Shown here piece after piece: positions 22,772 through 34,306 of a stretch of DNA of 57,508 bases (its first letter is position 1; the number at the start of each line of letters is the position of its first letter). The notes beneath the pieces were generated by a model. It was not told the DNA's origin. It worked only from the letters and a program-made list of their open reading frames with translations, and did no database searches. Where the stretch lies: assembly GCF_000499385.1 (NCBI RefSeq), contig NW_013652479.1, forward strand, positions 1 through 57,508, written 5' to 3'. The stretch comes from Eimeria necatrix. Taxonomy: Eukaryota > Apicomplexa > Conoidasida > Eucoccidiorida > Eimeriidae. The translations under genes were made by a program, and so were the position numbers.

Positions 22772-25258
22772 ATGGGGGAGAAGGAGAAGAAAAAGGCAGC
22801 GAAGGCAGAGGGCTTCGTCATCCAACCCACGAGCACCGCTCCGCCCATCGACACAAGCAAGTGGCCGCTACTTTTGAAAGTATGTATACTACAGTTCGCC
22901 TCACTGGCGCGCTCCAGATTTTGCATTTTAAGATCCTTTTGGTTGAGGTATTGAGGTTCCTAATGTGTGCTTGAGCATGCTCGTTCACTCATGCGCACCG
23001 TTGTGGTTATCTGTCCTTTTCGCGCCTGACACAGAACTACGACAGACTGAATGTCCGAACAGGGCACTACACGCCTCTGCCATTTGGAAGTAGCCCTTTG
23101 GCAAGGCCTCTTCAGCAGCATCTGAACTATGGATCGCTGCTTCTTGATAAGGCAGCAAACCCTTCATCTCACGAGGTGGGTGTAGAAGGGGTTGCAGTGC
23201 CGCGCGGCTCGGCCTGTGGATTTGCTGCCGTATGATGCTTCTCTGGAAATGCGCCTCATTGATAATCCTTTCGGGGTTTGCAAATGTGATGAGGAAATGT
23301 GTGGTTTTTGTCGAACGCAGGTGGTGGCGTGGCTTAAGAAAATCCTGCGAGTTGAGAAGACAGGCCACAGTGGAACCCTTGACCCTAAAGTCACTGGCTG
23401 CCTGCTCGTGTGCATTAACAGGTAACTTAGTGCGCCAATTGAGGACCACAAGCGCAGATCGAGTGATAGGGAGGGCGTGAAACAAAAATGCATGCATATG
23501 CTGTGTTTTCCAGAGCCACTCGTCTTGTCAAGAGTCAGCAGAGCGCCGGTAAGGAGTACGTCGCAGTTGCGCGCTTCCACTCCAAGCCGGAGAGCAAGGC
23601 CAAGGTCGCGCGAGTGAGTTCTAAAGTTCATTGCAAGCATGAGCGGCCGCCTTTCTCCCACATCGATTGAGCACATCACGGGTGGCGAGGCTAGAGAGGA
23701 TCCGCTGAAAGCTCCACAAAGGGCGCCGACATTCAGTGCGTACTTTAGACGTCGCTTCCATGCAGGCACTTGAGACGCTTACTGGAGCCCTGTTCCAAAG
23801 ACCACCCGTGATATCGGCCGTCAAACGCCAGCTGCGCATCAGGTGTGTTACTTTCACTTAAGGAACTCTGCGCATATTGGGGATCTTTTGAATTATTCTT
23901 TTGAGGCACATCTGAGCCACATATGTCTGCGTAGATTTTCGTAGCTCCCGGCTTACAAGCCTCGGCAGTGACAGGAAGAGGTCAATTTACCGGATTACTG
24001 CTTTCATGATGCTGATGTTGGTTGTTTGCGCCAGGACCATATATGAATCCGAAATTCTTTCTTATGATGAGGACAAACACCTGTGTGTCTTCCGCGTATC
24101 TTGCGAAGCTGGCACCTACATTCGTACGCTGTGCGTCCACCTGGGCCTGCTCCTAGGCACGGGCGCGCACATGCAAGAGCTGCGCAGAGTAAGGAGCGGC
24201 AATTTGCAGGAAGATGGCAATCTTGTTACGCTCCATGATGTACTGGATGCAATGTTTGTATACGACGCATTTAGGGACGAAACGTATCTTAGACGGTAAG
24301 GCTCGTCTGGCAGTTGTCTGCACTGCGCTGCAGCTTAAGGACATTAGCTAATAGACTCAAAGTATTTATGTGCACCACGCATAGGGCCGTTGTGCTCCAC
24401 TTATTTTCTGTGCTTACTTGCAGAATCATTTTCCCCCTGGAAATGCTGCTCGTCGGACTACCGCGAATCGTCGTTAAGGATTCCTGCGTCAACGCCATCT
24501 GCTACGGCGCGAAATTAATGATTCCGGGCGTTTTGCGGTTTGAAAATAATATAGAGGTTAACGCAGAAGTGGTCTTGATGACCACCAAAGGAGAGGCAAT
24601 AGCCCTGGGTCAGTCGGCGTCAAAGGAACATCGTAGAGTGCCCGTTTTGCTCCGCCCCGGTGTGTGAAGTTTTTTTATTGTGTCCAGTTATGTGCAAAAT
24701 GCAGGCATTGCTCAAATGTCTACTCCGGTAATTGCAAGCGTCGACCACGGAATTGTTGCGGCTGTTAAACGGGTCTTAATGGATCGCGACACATACGCGA
24801 TGCGTTGGGGCTATGGCCCGCGTGCTTCGGAGAAGAAGAAGATGATATTAGGGGGGTTGCTGGATAAGAAAGGCCGCCCCAACGAGAACACGCCGAAGGA
24901 GTGGCTGAAGACTGAGGGCTTCCTTCCAAAACTGACTGGCGAGCCTGAAGCTCCAGCCGAGAATGCTGTGAAGTCGGAACGGGAGGAAGGCGCACCAGAG
25001 TGTGAGGGGGGGACTGCACAAAATGGCGTTACAGAAAAGGTATGGCCCTTCGTAGCGGATTAGCTCTGGAGAACATGAGTTGTGTGTAGTTGCCGTTCAC
25101 ACCGTTCATTTGCAAGTCCGTTGCGAGTACGTTTTGCGCAGCCGAAGAAGAAAAAGAGACACATAGAGGGTGAGGATGCAGAAGACGAGGAACAGGCCGA
25201 TAAGCCTTCGAAGAAGCACAAGAAGAAGAAACATAAAGATGCAGAAGTGGATGAATAG
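22772..25258 (+). CDS. Dyskerin/Cbf5 pseudouridine synthase
   Basis: Catalytic subunit of H/ACA ribonucleoproteins: isomerises uridine to pseudouridine in rRNA and snRNA and is needed for ribosome assembly, in the nucleolus. Nine exons in exact phase: 22772-22879, 23035-23175, 23321-23421, 23514-23613, 23766-23842, 24035-24295, 24424-24608, 24705-25039 and 25142-25258, giving 474 residues. Landmarks in order: [15 protein letters not shown] entry ([19 protein letters not shown]), catalytic Asp104 in [57 protein letters not shown], then the PUA domain ([13 protein letters not shown]), [15 protein letters not shown], and a C-terminus rich in Lys/Asp/Glu ([10 protein letters not shown]) as expected for nucleolar import. 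The length is normal for the family. Introns are 92-192 bases. Confidence 0.97.
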
Positions 25259-25769
25259 AAGTGCTTGCGGTGCTTGCATGTTAGCGCGGTTGCCCTTTGG
25301 GGTTACTCCTCTGCAGCGACTTTCATTTGCATCAGACGGAAATGCTTGGACTTCCACCCAATACGGGAGCGTCACTCGGGAGTTACGCTGAGTAGCAGAG
25401 CTGGCCTTATTGCGAGCGCAACGTTTGGTTCTTCTGCAGCACGGTTAACATGGCTAGCAGAGCTACGCAGCAAGTAGGCACTTTCGCTTTAGCTATGCGC
25501 TAGGGGTGCATTGCGGGTACGCAGTGCAGCAATACAACACGCAACAATATGTTGCTTGTAACGGACAGATACACCGGATTTTGGAGCTGCACAGCGTTCG
25601 TCGAAATGCCGGAGTGGCGAGTTTTCTCAGAAAGAACGTGACAAGTTCGACCGCCGTGCAGCAGCAGCCTGCGACGTTGATACTTCCGGGCTTCGCTACA
25701 GAATGCAAAGAGTGAGGCCGTGAGAAGCCTGCACTTGTTTAGCGCGCTGAACGCCGGGGAAGCATGCCT
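25259..25769. other. Convergent 3' intergenic gap
   Basis: Lies between the stops of dyskerin (+) and LSm6 (-). A short plus-strand open frame at 25506-25715 has no recognisable features. It should carry both 3' UTRs. Confidence 0.6.
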
Positions 25770-26495
25770 TCAGCTATCTCCCTCTCCCTGCTCAGAGCTT
25801 ATGTAAAGGACTGAAGGAGCGACAGCACAGCACACTTCAAGAGCCCGCTGCACTGCACTGTGCGAATGTAATGGGGAGGCAAGTTGTGCCCGCTCTAAGG
25901 CCTGTATACCCTCTACTGCGCAGCGTTCCATGATCTGGACGACTCAATACTCTACTGTGCCGTCGAGGCACAGGGTTGGGTGCAGCACTTACCGTTGTTT
26001 CCTCGGATGAGTGCTAGAGGATAGGAAGCCACAAGTGTTTGCTCTTCGGAAAATTCCTGCGCTTTTTCTAGAGCGATGTTCATTCTGTCGTCAAGACACT
26101 GTAGGGTACCTGTAGTGAACAGCGCAGTGAACACGCATATAAAGCCCTTAGGCAGCTGCCCGTAAAGAGGAGGAAGGTGGGGCCAGCAAATTGCGTACGT
26201 AAAACCGGTTTCAGCGGATCTACAGACACTAGCTTGGCATGGTGCATTTATGAAATATACATTGAACGCGGCCTTCATGTGAAGGATACGCGTTCGAGAG
26301 TCATCAGCTTTCAGCAGCGTCCTTAAGTTTCTGAGGCACTCTGATGATTTTGCCAGCGTGTTGCGCTTGCGGCCTACCTTTGTATATTACTCCACTGTTC
26401 AGCTTTACGAGAACATTTCCACCCAAGACTCTCTGAAGGAATTCACTGGGGGTTTTTCTTCCTGATGACGCTGAAGTTGGCGGTTTGGCTGTCAT
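25770..26495 (-). CDS. U6 snRNA-associated protein LSm6
   Basis: Subunit of the LSm2-8 ring on the U6 snRNA 3' end and of the LSm1-7 ring in mRNA decay. Three exons, 26495-26378, 26109-25993 and 25810-25770, give 91 residues in exact phase (AAAG|GTAGGC, CACTACAG|GT, AACG|GTAAGT, CTTCAG|TC). Sm motif 1 is VLVKLNSGVIYKGTLQCLDD followed by RMNIALEKAQEF; Sm motif 2 is ALIRGNNVLYIS, carrying the RGNNVLYIS signature that separates LSm6 from SmF. The N-terminus has about 15 extra Ser/Thr/Lys-rich residues. It lies tail to tail with dyskerin. Confidence 0.96.
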
Positions 26496-29400
26496 CTCTA
26501 CGCAATGCGCAGAAAAGTCTTGAAGGAGGTGAGGAGACTATGATATATTCTGACAGAGCACGAATATTATGCACCTACACCAGGAAAATATCTTTATTAA
26601 GCAGTTTCACGTCCTGAGAATCGGCGGCACCACAGCAATGAAGCGAGCGCGAACAGTAATCCTTCGTTGAGATAGTCGCACAACCATAGGAACTTTGCTA
26701 ATCATTACATGTTACTTCTGCACCCTTCATATATGTACCCTTGAATATTAGGAGCTCAAAAACGCAAGCTGCCTGTGAAAAGTGTGCAAAACCAATGACA
26801 GCCCCAAAATGCTGCATGCAACGCAATTTCTTCAATTAGTTACAGAAATGCATTCGACGTCCCACACTCTGCAGTTGCGCTGTTTAAAGTTTTGGAAATA
26901 AGCGATTCTGGCTAAGTACGCCTTGAGTGACGAAGAACATTGCCTGACGCCGTGCCACGTTTTAGTGCTGAAGGTGTAGCGGCCTGAGTGTGCAGCGAAA
27001 GTCACCTCTAGAGAGAGTACACGCTGCATAAAACACAAAGTTGTAGTGGTCAAGTAGTGATATGTCTGTTACTTATCGCGGGCTCACGACGCAGAGGCTA
27101 ACACGAAAGCAAAATGGGTAGCAACTCCTGTCGAGGTGGCGCACCATGAGGCTCATGGGTCAAGGGGGCGTTATTCCTGTAGCAGGGAATTGCTAGGGGA
27201 AGGCCAGAGACCGGTAGTTAGCAACCACTTGCGTCGCTGAAAACCTCTTGAGCTGACCCTACGCGCGGTCACGGGCCCGAAAGCTACAGGGCTACGTGGC
27301 ACCCTAAAGAATAAAGATGGCTGAGGTTCATCGCTAAGACAAGAGCCAGCTGCAGAAAAATAATGTTCGGAATGGGTGTCCAACGAATTAGACAATTTCT
27401 GTTCCTCTGGACAAACGTAAACACGAGCAAGAGGCGAGGGGCCACGCACAGCAAACAACGGTTCCTTTGCGTGCTTCACTGTGCGCGCCCAGTGTACAAG
27501 ACTGGAACTGATTTGTATTTGCAGGCCATACAAAATCACTGAGAGATAATTTGACGCCTCGTGCCTTTTTTATTGGGCATGGACGCATGAGTGAGCAGCC
27601 TGGGCAGTCTCGAAGAAGCGTTGGCCGCGCCCATCACCCTCACCAGGTAGCCACCCACAACGACTGAGCTAATCGGTAGAGGGCAACTACGTTTTTACCG
27701 TGGTTGTTTCATGACATTCCCATCGTTTGTTATCTGCCAGGTGTGATGGTGCGTAACTATGAATCTTGCCAAGAGCTACGTCCCGCACGGACAGTGAAGA
27801 GCTGGTAAGAAGGACAGCGTTATCGAACGTTAGAGGAGGTGCCATTCTGACGTGCTGCTCAGAATCTATCCAGAAACCAGTTTTGTTATGTTCTTTGAGA
27901 TGTTTTGGATATGCGTCTTGTTATCCAAGCGAGAGCGAGGCTTCGCTATGGAAGGCATGACACCGAAACTCCTGTCGCCAGAGCTGATAAAGACACTCGC
28001 CCTAGGACCTCAGGTCCTGACTAGCTACAAAAGTTCTGTAAAGCAAGTATAGAAGAACAATTTTCCAGAGTTATAAGGCCTTAGCGTGGCCTCTGGAGGA
28101 GCCCCGTGGAGGGCTTTCGACTGGCTTCAGCGGCGCGGCTGGGGGCACTCAACTGTTGGAGAACAGCTTGAAATGCTAATGTGTCTGTGCAACAAGACAT
28201 AGCAGTGAAGCGGGCTGGTTAGGCTAGTGCGCTCCAGTAACTGCACGCGCCGTTGAACCTTCTTACAATGTAGGAAGGTTCAACGGCGCGTGCAGTGCAT
28301 TTTGATATTGCTGGAAACAGAACCCACACAAGAATCTTTTTAATGCCAAAGGGAACTCATTATCAGTGCACCGCTGTGTCGTGTGCACGGCCAACAGTCA
28401 CTCCGTTAGTATGCAGGCAGCTGCATCCGACCAGCAGAGCAGGCGCCTGCTGGGGTAATTTTTCGATTTGAGGTGGTACAAAACATCAATCGGCCTTGCG
28501 CGTTTTTAAAACTAATGTTGCTTGTTGTTTGCCCGAAAAGGGCAACGCTCAGAAGAGATATATCAGAGAACCCGCGATGCGTGAGGGCCCTCCAAAGCCC
28601 TCTCCTCTCTCCTGGAGCCATGAGCGGCTCCTTGCGGCCCTATAATGCGTACAAGGTAAAGCATTGAATTACCAACCTGTTGGAAGGAAAAATGGTACTC
28701 AAGTTTACATAACTGGAAAAATTAGGGACTAATTTACTTATTTTTGGGGCCGTGAGCCCGTGAGGTCTTCAGCGCACAGCCCTTCAAAGTTTTAAACTCA
28801 TTGGACAACCAGCATCATACACCTGAGAATAAACAAGAAAAAGACTCTTTGTTAAGTCTGAGGCGCTAGCAACGTCTTTTTAGATGCGCTATAAATCCCT
28901 CACTTAATGTCATACTGGAGCGTTGATGGTTTACTGTTGCACAGGCAGTTAGCAACAACTAATGTTGGAAAATTCAATTAGCTTCAGACACATTTAAGGA
29001 ATTTCAATTTTTTCAGAAAAATCAAACCGAAAGGCTATCCCATTAGCAATTTCCGCAAGCAGAAGGCGGTGCCTTACAAGACATCCACTTTGGCTCGATG
29101 AGACTGAGATCTCGATTGTGGTGGTAGGCAAGAAGGGGACAGAAAAATCAAAGCGCAAGCAAAGGCAGTTGAGTCTTTACGATAATGCACCAATTTCAAA
29201 CCTAAAGAACATCTGTAGGACTGATTTTGGTTGCTTTGTCCACCGTTTGGCATATCGCCACGGAGAGTTCGCACCTTGTACCTAGTCCGCCAAAATCAGG
29301 GGAATACAACGTTCCTATTTCTTGCACTCACCAAATATTTAACTTCGTAAATATGTATGACATGAATCTCCGGTTTTGATGGGCACAATGCACAGCGTTG

Positions 29401-29734
29401 CCCAGATTAGTTGCCCATGAGCGGTGCACGGTATCCTCAGTTTGGGGATGGCTTCGCTAATGATAAAGCAGCATTACTTGTCAGCAATCATTGCTCATAA
29501 TTTTTGACTGAGTGTTCCTTTTGTTGTTCGGCAGTCCGTTCTTTTGTGGAACTGAGCAGTCATCGCAAGGGGTGTCTTGCGCATTTTCCAGACTTCAATG
29601 CAGCGCCTCAAATGCTGCAGCAGTTGAAACCAACCTGGCCATTTCAGGTTCGTTTGTTGTTTTTTTAAAAGAAATCCGGTTTCTCAGGCACCATCATAAC
29701 GCCTCAGTAACATCCCAGGAAGACCTGAGGATCG
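26496..29734. other. Gene-poor 3.2 kb with exon-like fragments
   Basis: No complete gene recognised. Several plus-strand pieces look like exons with good donors: ATG at 27587 reading MSEQPGQSRRSVGRAHHPHQ then GTAGCC; 27948-28010 including MEGMTPKLLSPELIKTLAL; ATG at 28619 reading MSGSLRPYNAYK then GTAAAG; and about 29018-29100 reading KGYPISNFRKQKAVPYKTST before a stop, after an acceptor ttttttcag. On the minus strand, an ATG near 27588 opens MRPCPIKKARGVKLSLSDF before GTATGG. Phases did not join, so no model is offered. Confidence 0.35.
28240..28296. repeat. Perfect 23-base inverted repeat
   Basis: Arms 28240-28262 and 28274-28296 are perfect reverse complements (actgcacgcgccgttgaacc...) around an 11-base loop (ttacaatgtag). 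The stem is GC-rich and very stable. It lies in intergenic sequence with no gene attached. It could be a small mobile-element relic, a structured RNA or a terminator-like hairpin. Confidence 0.95.
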
Positions 29735-32195
29735 ATGGCGGTTTTCTCTCCTCACATTAAGCAAGAGAGCCACGAGTATCCGCATGGAGGAGTTGTCTGT
29801 CCGGTGTTCTCATCATTGAGAAGGGACCAGACACAATATGATGCGTACAGCCTGTGGTCTAGCCCCCGGCTCCCCGGAGGTCGTGGTTCCCCCGCTATCA
29901 TCTGTGCAGCAGCTCTCGCATCAATCCTTGCTGTATTCTTCCTCGTATCCTACTGCTCTATGCTCCAAAAAAAGCAGAGGCTACGGATGTCTGCAGGAAG
30001 AAATCTTGCAGAAGACAATGGGACAACGGGTACGCACACAACGGAACACGATGCCCGGCCAATATGTGAAGCGACAGAATACCAGCCTGCATCAACGCAA
30101 CAAGCTCCTGAAATGTCTCTCAAGCTGCCTATTGCAGATGCCAATGATGAAAGTGCAGGCACTAGTTCATCGAAGCGGAAAATGGAACATGACTCCGAAA
30201 AGCATGATGGGTTCTTACTGCAACCGAAGAGGGCAAAGGGACAAGTGAAGCTTCCAGGAGAATCAGCTGTGAATCCTGTCTTAGACAGCACGCTAAGTCA
30301 GTTGATTGACGAGACGCTGGCAGCAGGAGACTCAGCGTTGTCACTAGAGGGGTGGCTTTTTGATGCCAACGACGACTTCGAAGAGTTCCCGAACGTGGCT
30401 TCTGATGAGCCACATCAAGCAGGCGGGCATTTAGATTTCATTATGGATTCCTCAGGGAAGGAAGCTGGCACTGTGTCATCTAAACGACAGTTCCAATCCG
30501 GTGTCGAAAGCTTAATGTACAGGCCCAGTGCTGTGTCTCGTGGTTTCTTTGAGGGGGTTAGCACTCACCCCCAGCTGAGTCAGAAGGCACCGATAACTGC
30601 AGACGGACTTGCAAGCACTCAATTTTCAAGTGCGCCAGTGTTTCCGGAAGCATCCCACGCCACGCCACTTGAGTTTCAGCCACCGTCAACACTAAGCGCA
30701 ATGTACGGAGGGTCGTCGTCTGAGCATTTACAGTTTTTTGGGCAGACGAGCACCGAACAGGGATACGGACAGCCACCGTCAGAACAAGGCACAGACTATG
30801 AAGGGTCTTCATCTCAGCATTTACATTTTGTTGGACCCGTGGTCGCCGGAGGGGGATATGAGCAGCGACCTTTAGAGCAAGCCGCAGCCTACGGAGGCAC
30901 TCCATCTCAGTATTTCTCCTCAAGTGGGGACGTGACGGGGCGATATGAGCAGCGACCGTTAGAGCAAGCCGCAGCCTACGGAGGCACTCCATCTCAGTAT
31001 TTCTCCTCAAGTGGGGAGGTGACGGGGCCATATGAGCAGCGACCGTTAGAGCAAGCCGCAGCCTACGGAGGCACTCCATATCAGCATTTCTCCTTAAGTG
31101 GGGACGTGACGGGGCAGCAGGGATACGAGCAGCAAGCCACACTTCCCGGAGAGACTTCATCTCAAGTTTTTCCTCCAAATGGGCAGGTGACGGCGCAAGA
31201 GGGGTACGAACAGCAACAGTTAGCACAACCCGGAGTCAGCAATATGTCTTCACAATATCATTTGCCTTTTGTGGGACAGGTGAGTACCCGACAGGGATCC
31301 AATTCTCAATTCGGCAAGAGTTTGAGGGACGAGGCATGTCACCTCACATGTTTGAGTGGTGCTGTTTCCCCTTACACGCTTAGAAGTCAGTCATTCTGCG
31401 TGCGAGCAGATCTTTCAACACAATAATTATCATCTCTTTCCTTGCCTAATCATCTTTTGCAGCCTTTGAAAATCGGGCGAAGTGTGAAAGTGGAGCGTTT
31501 GGTGTCATGTTCTTTTGATTGCGTTTCAGACACAGCAAAGTTCTTCCCTTGCTGAGCAACATTTGCCCTTCGCGAGGGATATTGAGACACACCCCTTCGT
31601 CAGACTGCCGCGTGTCGCACCCGGTGCTGTTGTGAGAGGAATGAAGTGGGAAAACATCAAGCCACCACCCGGTTCTTCTCGCAATGCGTACCACATACTA
31701 CGCTGCATCAGGAGAATCCTGAAGCTGCCAATTCTTGGAAGTACCGAGTTATTGGACCTAGTGATAAGCGTTGAGCGACTCGTTAGCCACGCACTGTACT
31801 GTATGGATGCAGACACTACCCATTTGAAACCGAAGCTGGTTGCCAGGAAGTTAGCATTTGGATTTATGTTGTTGGATTCGCTTTATTCCGCGAGTGAGGT
31901 ACTGGGGCGAAAGGCAAGGCGTAACGAATGGTGGCCGGCGGTTCTCAATGCTATTCCATTTTTTGTTGGCCCTTTTCGGAATGTGCCGAAAGACACAGCA
32001 GAGTCTTCCAATATTAACTTGGCGCTACTACTTGACCAAAGCATAGACTTTTACAGGCGCGGTATGCGCGCCCCACCAGAGGTATTGATTCGAGTCAAAC
32101 GCCTTATTGCAATGACCACGGTATCCCATAGGCTTCAGCAGGTTACCTGGAGAAGTTGGGCATATGATGACCGTGAGTGGCAGTCATTTCCGTGA
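29735..32195 (+). CDS. Membrane-anchored family protein, copy A
   Basis: Function unknown; paralogue of the gene at 34307. Two exons, 29735-31333 and 31530-32195, give about 754 residues. A single hydrophobic segment (AIICAAALASILAVFFLVSY, about residues 50-70) is preceded by a short N-terminus. The long low-complexity region that follows contains the basic patch SSKRKMEHD. Three near-identical 29-residue repeats (YEQRPLEQAAAYGGTPSQYF...) start at 30857, 30944 and 31031. The C-terminal exon is a compact, mostly helical domain shared with copy B: HPFVRLPRVAPGA, ISVERLVSHAL, LLDSLYSASEVLGRKARR, FYRRGMRAPPEVLIRVKRL. The first donor appears to be GC (GAG|GCATGT). If that intron is retained the protein ends at 31426 without the C-terminal domain. 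Confidence 0.8.
30857..31117 (+). repeat. 87-base tandem repeats, three copies
   Basis: Three head-to-tail copies of an 87-base unit starting at 30857, 30944 and 31031. The first two are almost identical and the third has diverged. Being a multiple of three, the unit keeps the frame of copy A and encodes 29 residues. Weaker, older copies flank it on both sides (YGQPPSEQGTDY upstream, YEQQATLPGE downstream). Absent from copy B. Confidence 0.92.
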
Positions 32196-34306
32196 TATTT
32201 TTTGCCACATGAAGGCATCAGAGCTGCAACCAAAACCGCGGTTGTGGTTCAACGATATGCAATGGGTACCATGCACAACGTGCATACTGGCAAATGTAGA
32301 GCACACGTGCTATTGCGTGCTTTTTTCACAATGTTTGTGCCGACAAGTTGGCTGTTTTATCAATCAGTTGTCTACTGTTGCGCCTTGGCTCTATTGAGTT
32401 CAAACGCCAGGGGCAACATCAAACGAAAGAGCTTCGGATGCTCTTCGGATCTTTCGACTGGTGCAGCAGACACCTTAGGATACATAAATTCATTTCTCAG
32501 CGAGCAAACGCGAACATTTCCCAAAGACATTATGCGTCAGCGCTTATTCAGGACTATTGTTGAGTGAGCGGTCGTTGATGTACCAGACTGCAGTTTTCTG
32601 TGTCATTTGGAGCAGTTGAGCATACAAAGCCGATCTACAACGTTGCAGAAACGCCTCGAGTTCTGTTGGGAGGAGCATACAATCTCTCGAACTACTAGGG
32701 ATGGAGGTCAGCTCCTTGATGCGACATAGCCGGGGCTGTTGGAATGTATGAAAACAATTTTTATTTAGAGCACAATTCATTGGTAAACTTGGTCGCGTTA
32801 TTGATTGTTTGGCAACGACGCGGTAATTCGTTGGCATTGTTTTGCACGGCTTCAACTGGCTGCTCGGAGGAGTACGGGTGGGCGCTATCTCTGCCTTCTG
32901 CACACTTTTCGTTCAATCTTGAACATACTTGTGTCGGTGGCTTGGTATTACTACCTCTTGATTGCCGGCGCGCAGTGTCGGATAGCTGCAGCTCAAAAAT
33001 GTGAATAATTGTAGCTGTTCGTGTTTTGTAGATTGGTGGTATTCTCTGTTTGATGCCTACATTATTTCATATTTAGTTGGGACCTTTCGCTGGCACTGTT
33101 TGTATGGAGATGGAAGGGCATGTCAAGGCTTCAAACTGCTCAGGCAGCAAGGTGTGTGACGTCTATTCGTCGTTGATAATACGGAGATGGAAGAGTCCTT
33201 CAGTTCTCATGCTGCTTCGTTGAAATCCAGCTACGGAACGGGGTCCTCTTGCGAAATCGTAACAAATAGAATCTATAGACATGCGCTGTTCTCTTAATTG
33301 GTGTCTTAGCCATGTTTTCATATGAATCCGCACGTACATATCCTCTGCGTTTTTCGGCCCGTATCAGCGGCCATACCCATGTTTTCCTAGAATTGCCAGC
33401 ATCCCGCTGTACTACGTTGGTCTGATATTCTTTGGCAACTACATGTTTCATAAGGGCTTTAGCGCACGCGCTGCTGAAGCTGAGAGCGTTTAGGCAGATA
33501 GTTCCTGCTCGAAACAAAAAGCAATTCGTGCTCGCTGCTGTAATTTTTCCTCTTCTACCTGGGCTTCAGCCCTTGTTCCCCACAGTAGCTCCAGCATTAT
33601 CATAATTCATATTCAGGTCCAGTATAGCTAATACTTTCTGTATGATTCACTGACACGGAGTCCCATCGTGAGGCAGGTGCTGCGGGATCGAGTCGTGCGC
33701 GTTTCCCCGAGTCTCGATGCAGCGAGCCAAGAAACGTCACAGACATCCTTGGGCAGCATATTGGGCAGAAATAACTAAATATCCCTTATGAAGTATCAGG
33801 AAATGGTGTTTTCACGCTGGAGTTTTTTCTTTACTGCACGTTGTAGCAGCTGCCACGCCAAGAGGAACTCTACAGTGTCAAAGCCGATGAGCTCTTTCTG
33901 TAGCGTCCTTAAAGTGATCCTGCTGCGCGGATTGTATCAGTACATAGCTACGGCATTTTGTTACTGATTTTCCAAGAGAGTCATGCTGGCCGAGAGTTCT
34001 CTCTGTCCTGACCAAAGCTTGCAAGGTGTGGCTACACATGTGCCCTTGAGGGGGGGATTTGGACAACTGCGAACATTGCGAAGGCCATATTTTTTGTTTC
34101 CTTTTGGCTCGTCGTGTACAAATTTTATTTCTTAACACTATTTTTAGTCTACAGCTAATACCTGTCCATCGGATTAAAGCCACTGGCCCAGTGGACAGAC
34201 CCGAAGTAGTTGGCCAGCGTCAATTGAAGAGTGTCTCCTTCAGTTGCCATCTCATTGTCAAAAGCTTCAAGTCAACGAATTATTTTGTAGCTCCCTCCAA
34301 AGATCA
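32196..34306. other. Spacer between the two paralogues
   Basis: The first 850 bases or so resemble the sequence after copy B (shared words such as gcatactggcaaatgt and ttgattgtttggcaacgacg), so they belong to the duplicated unit. The rest, about 33100-34300, holds no recognised gene. A minus-strand open frame at 33200-33517 has no recognisable features. Confidence 0.6.

Noticed and set aside
29838..31226. Antisense and shifted open frames of over 200 codons inside copy A
   Set aside because: Shadows of the tandem-repeat region; the membrane span and the family domain are in the called frame.
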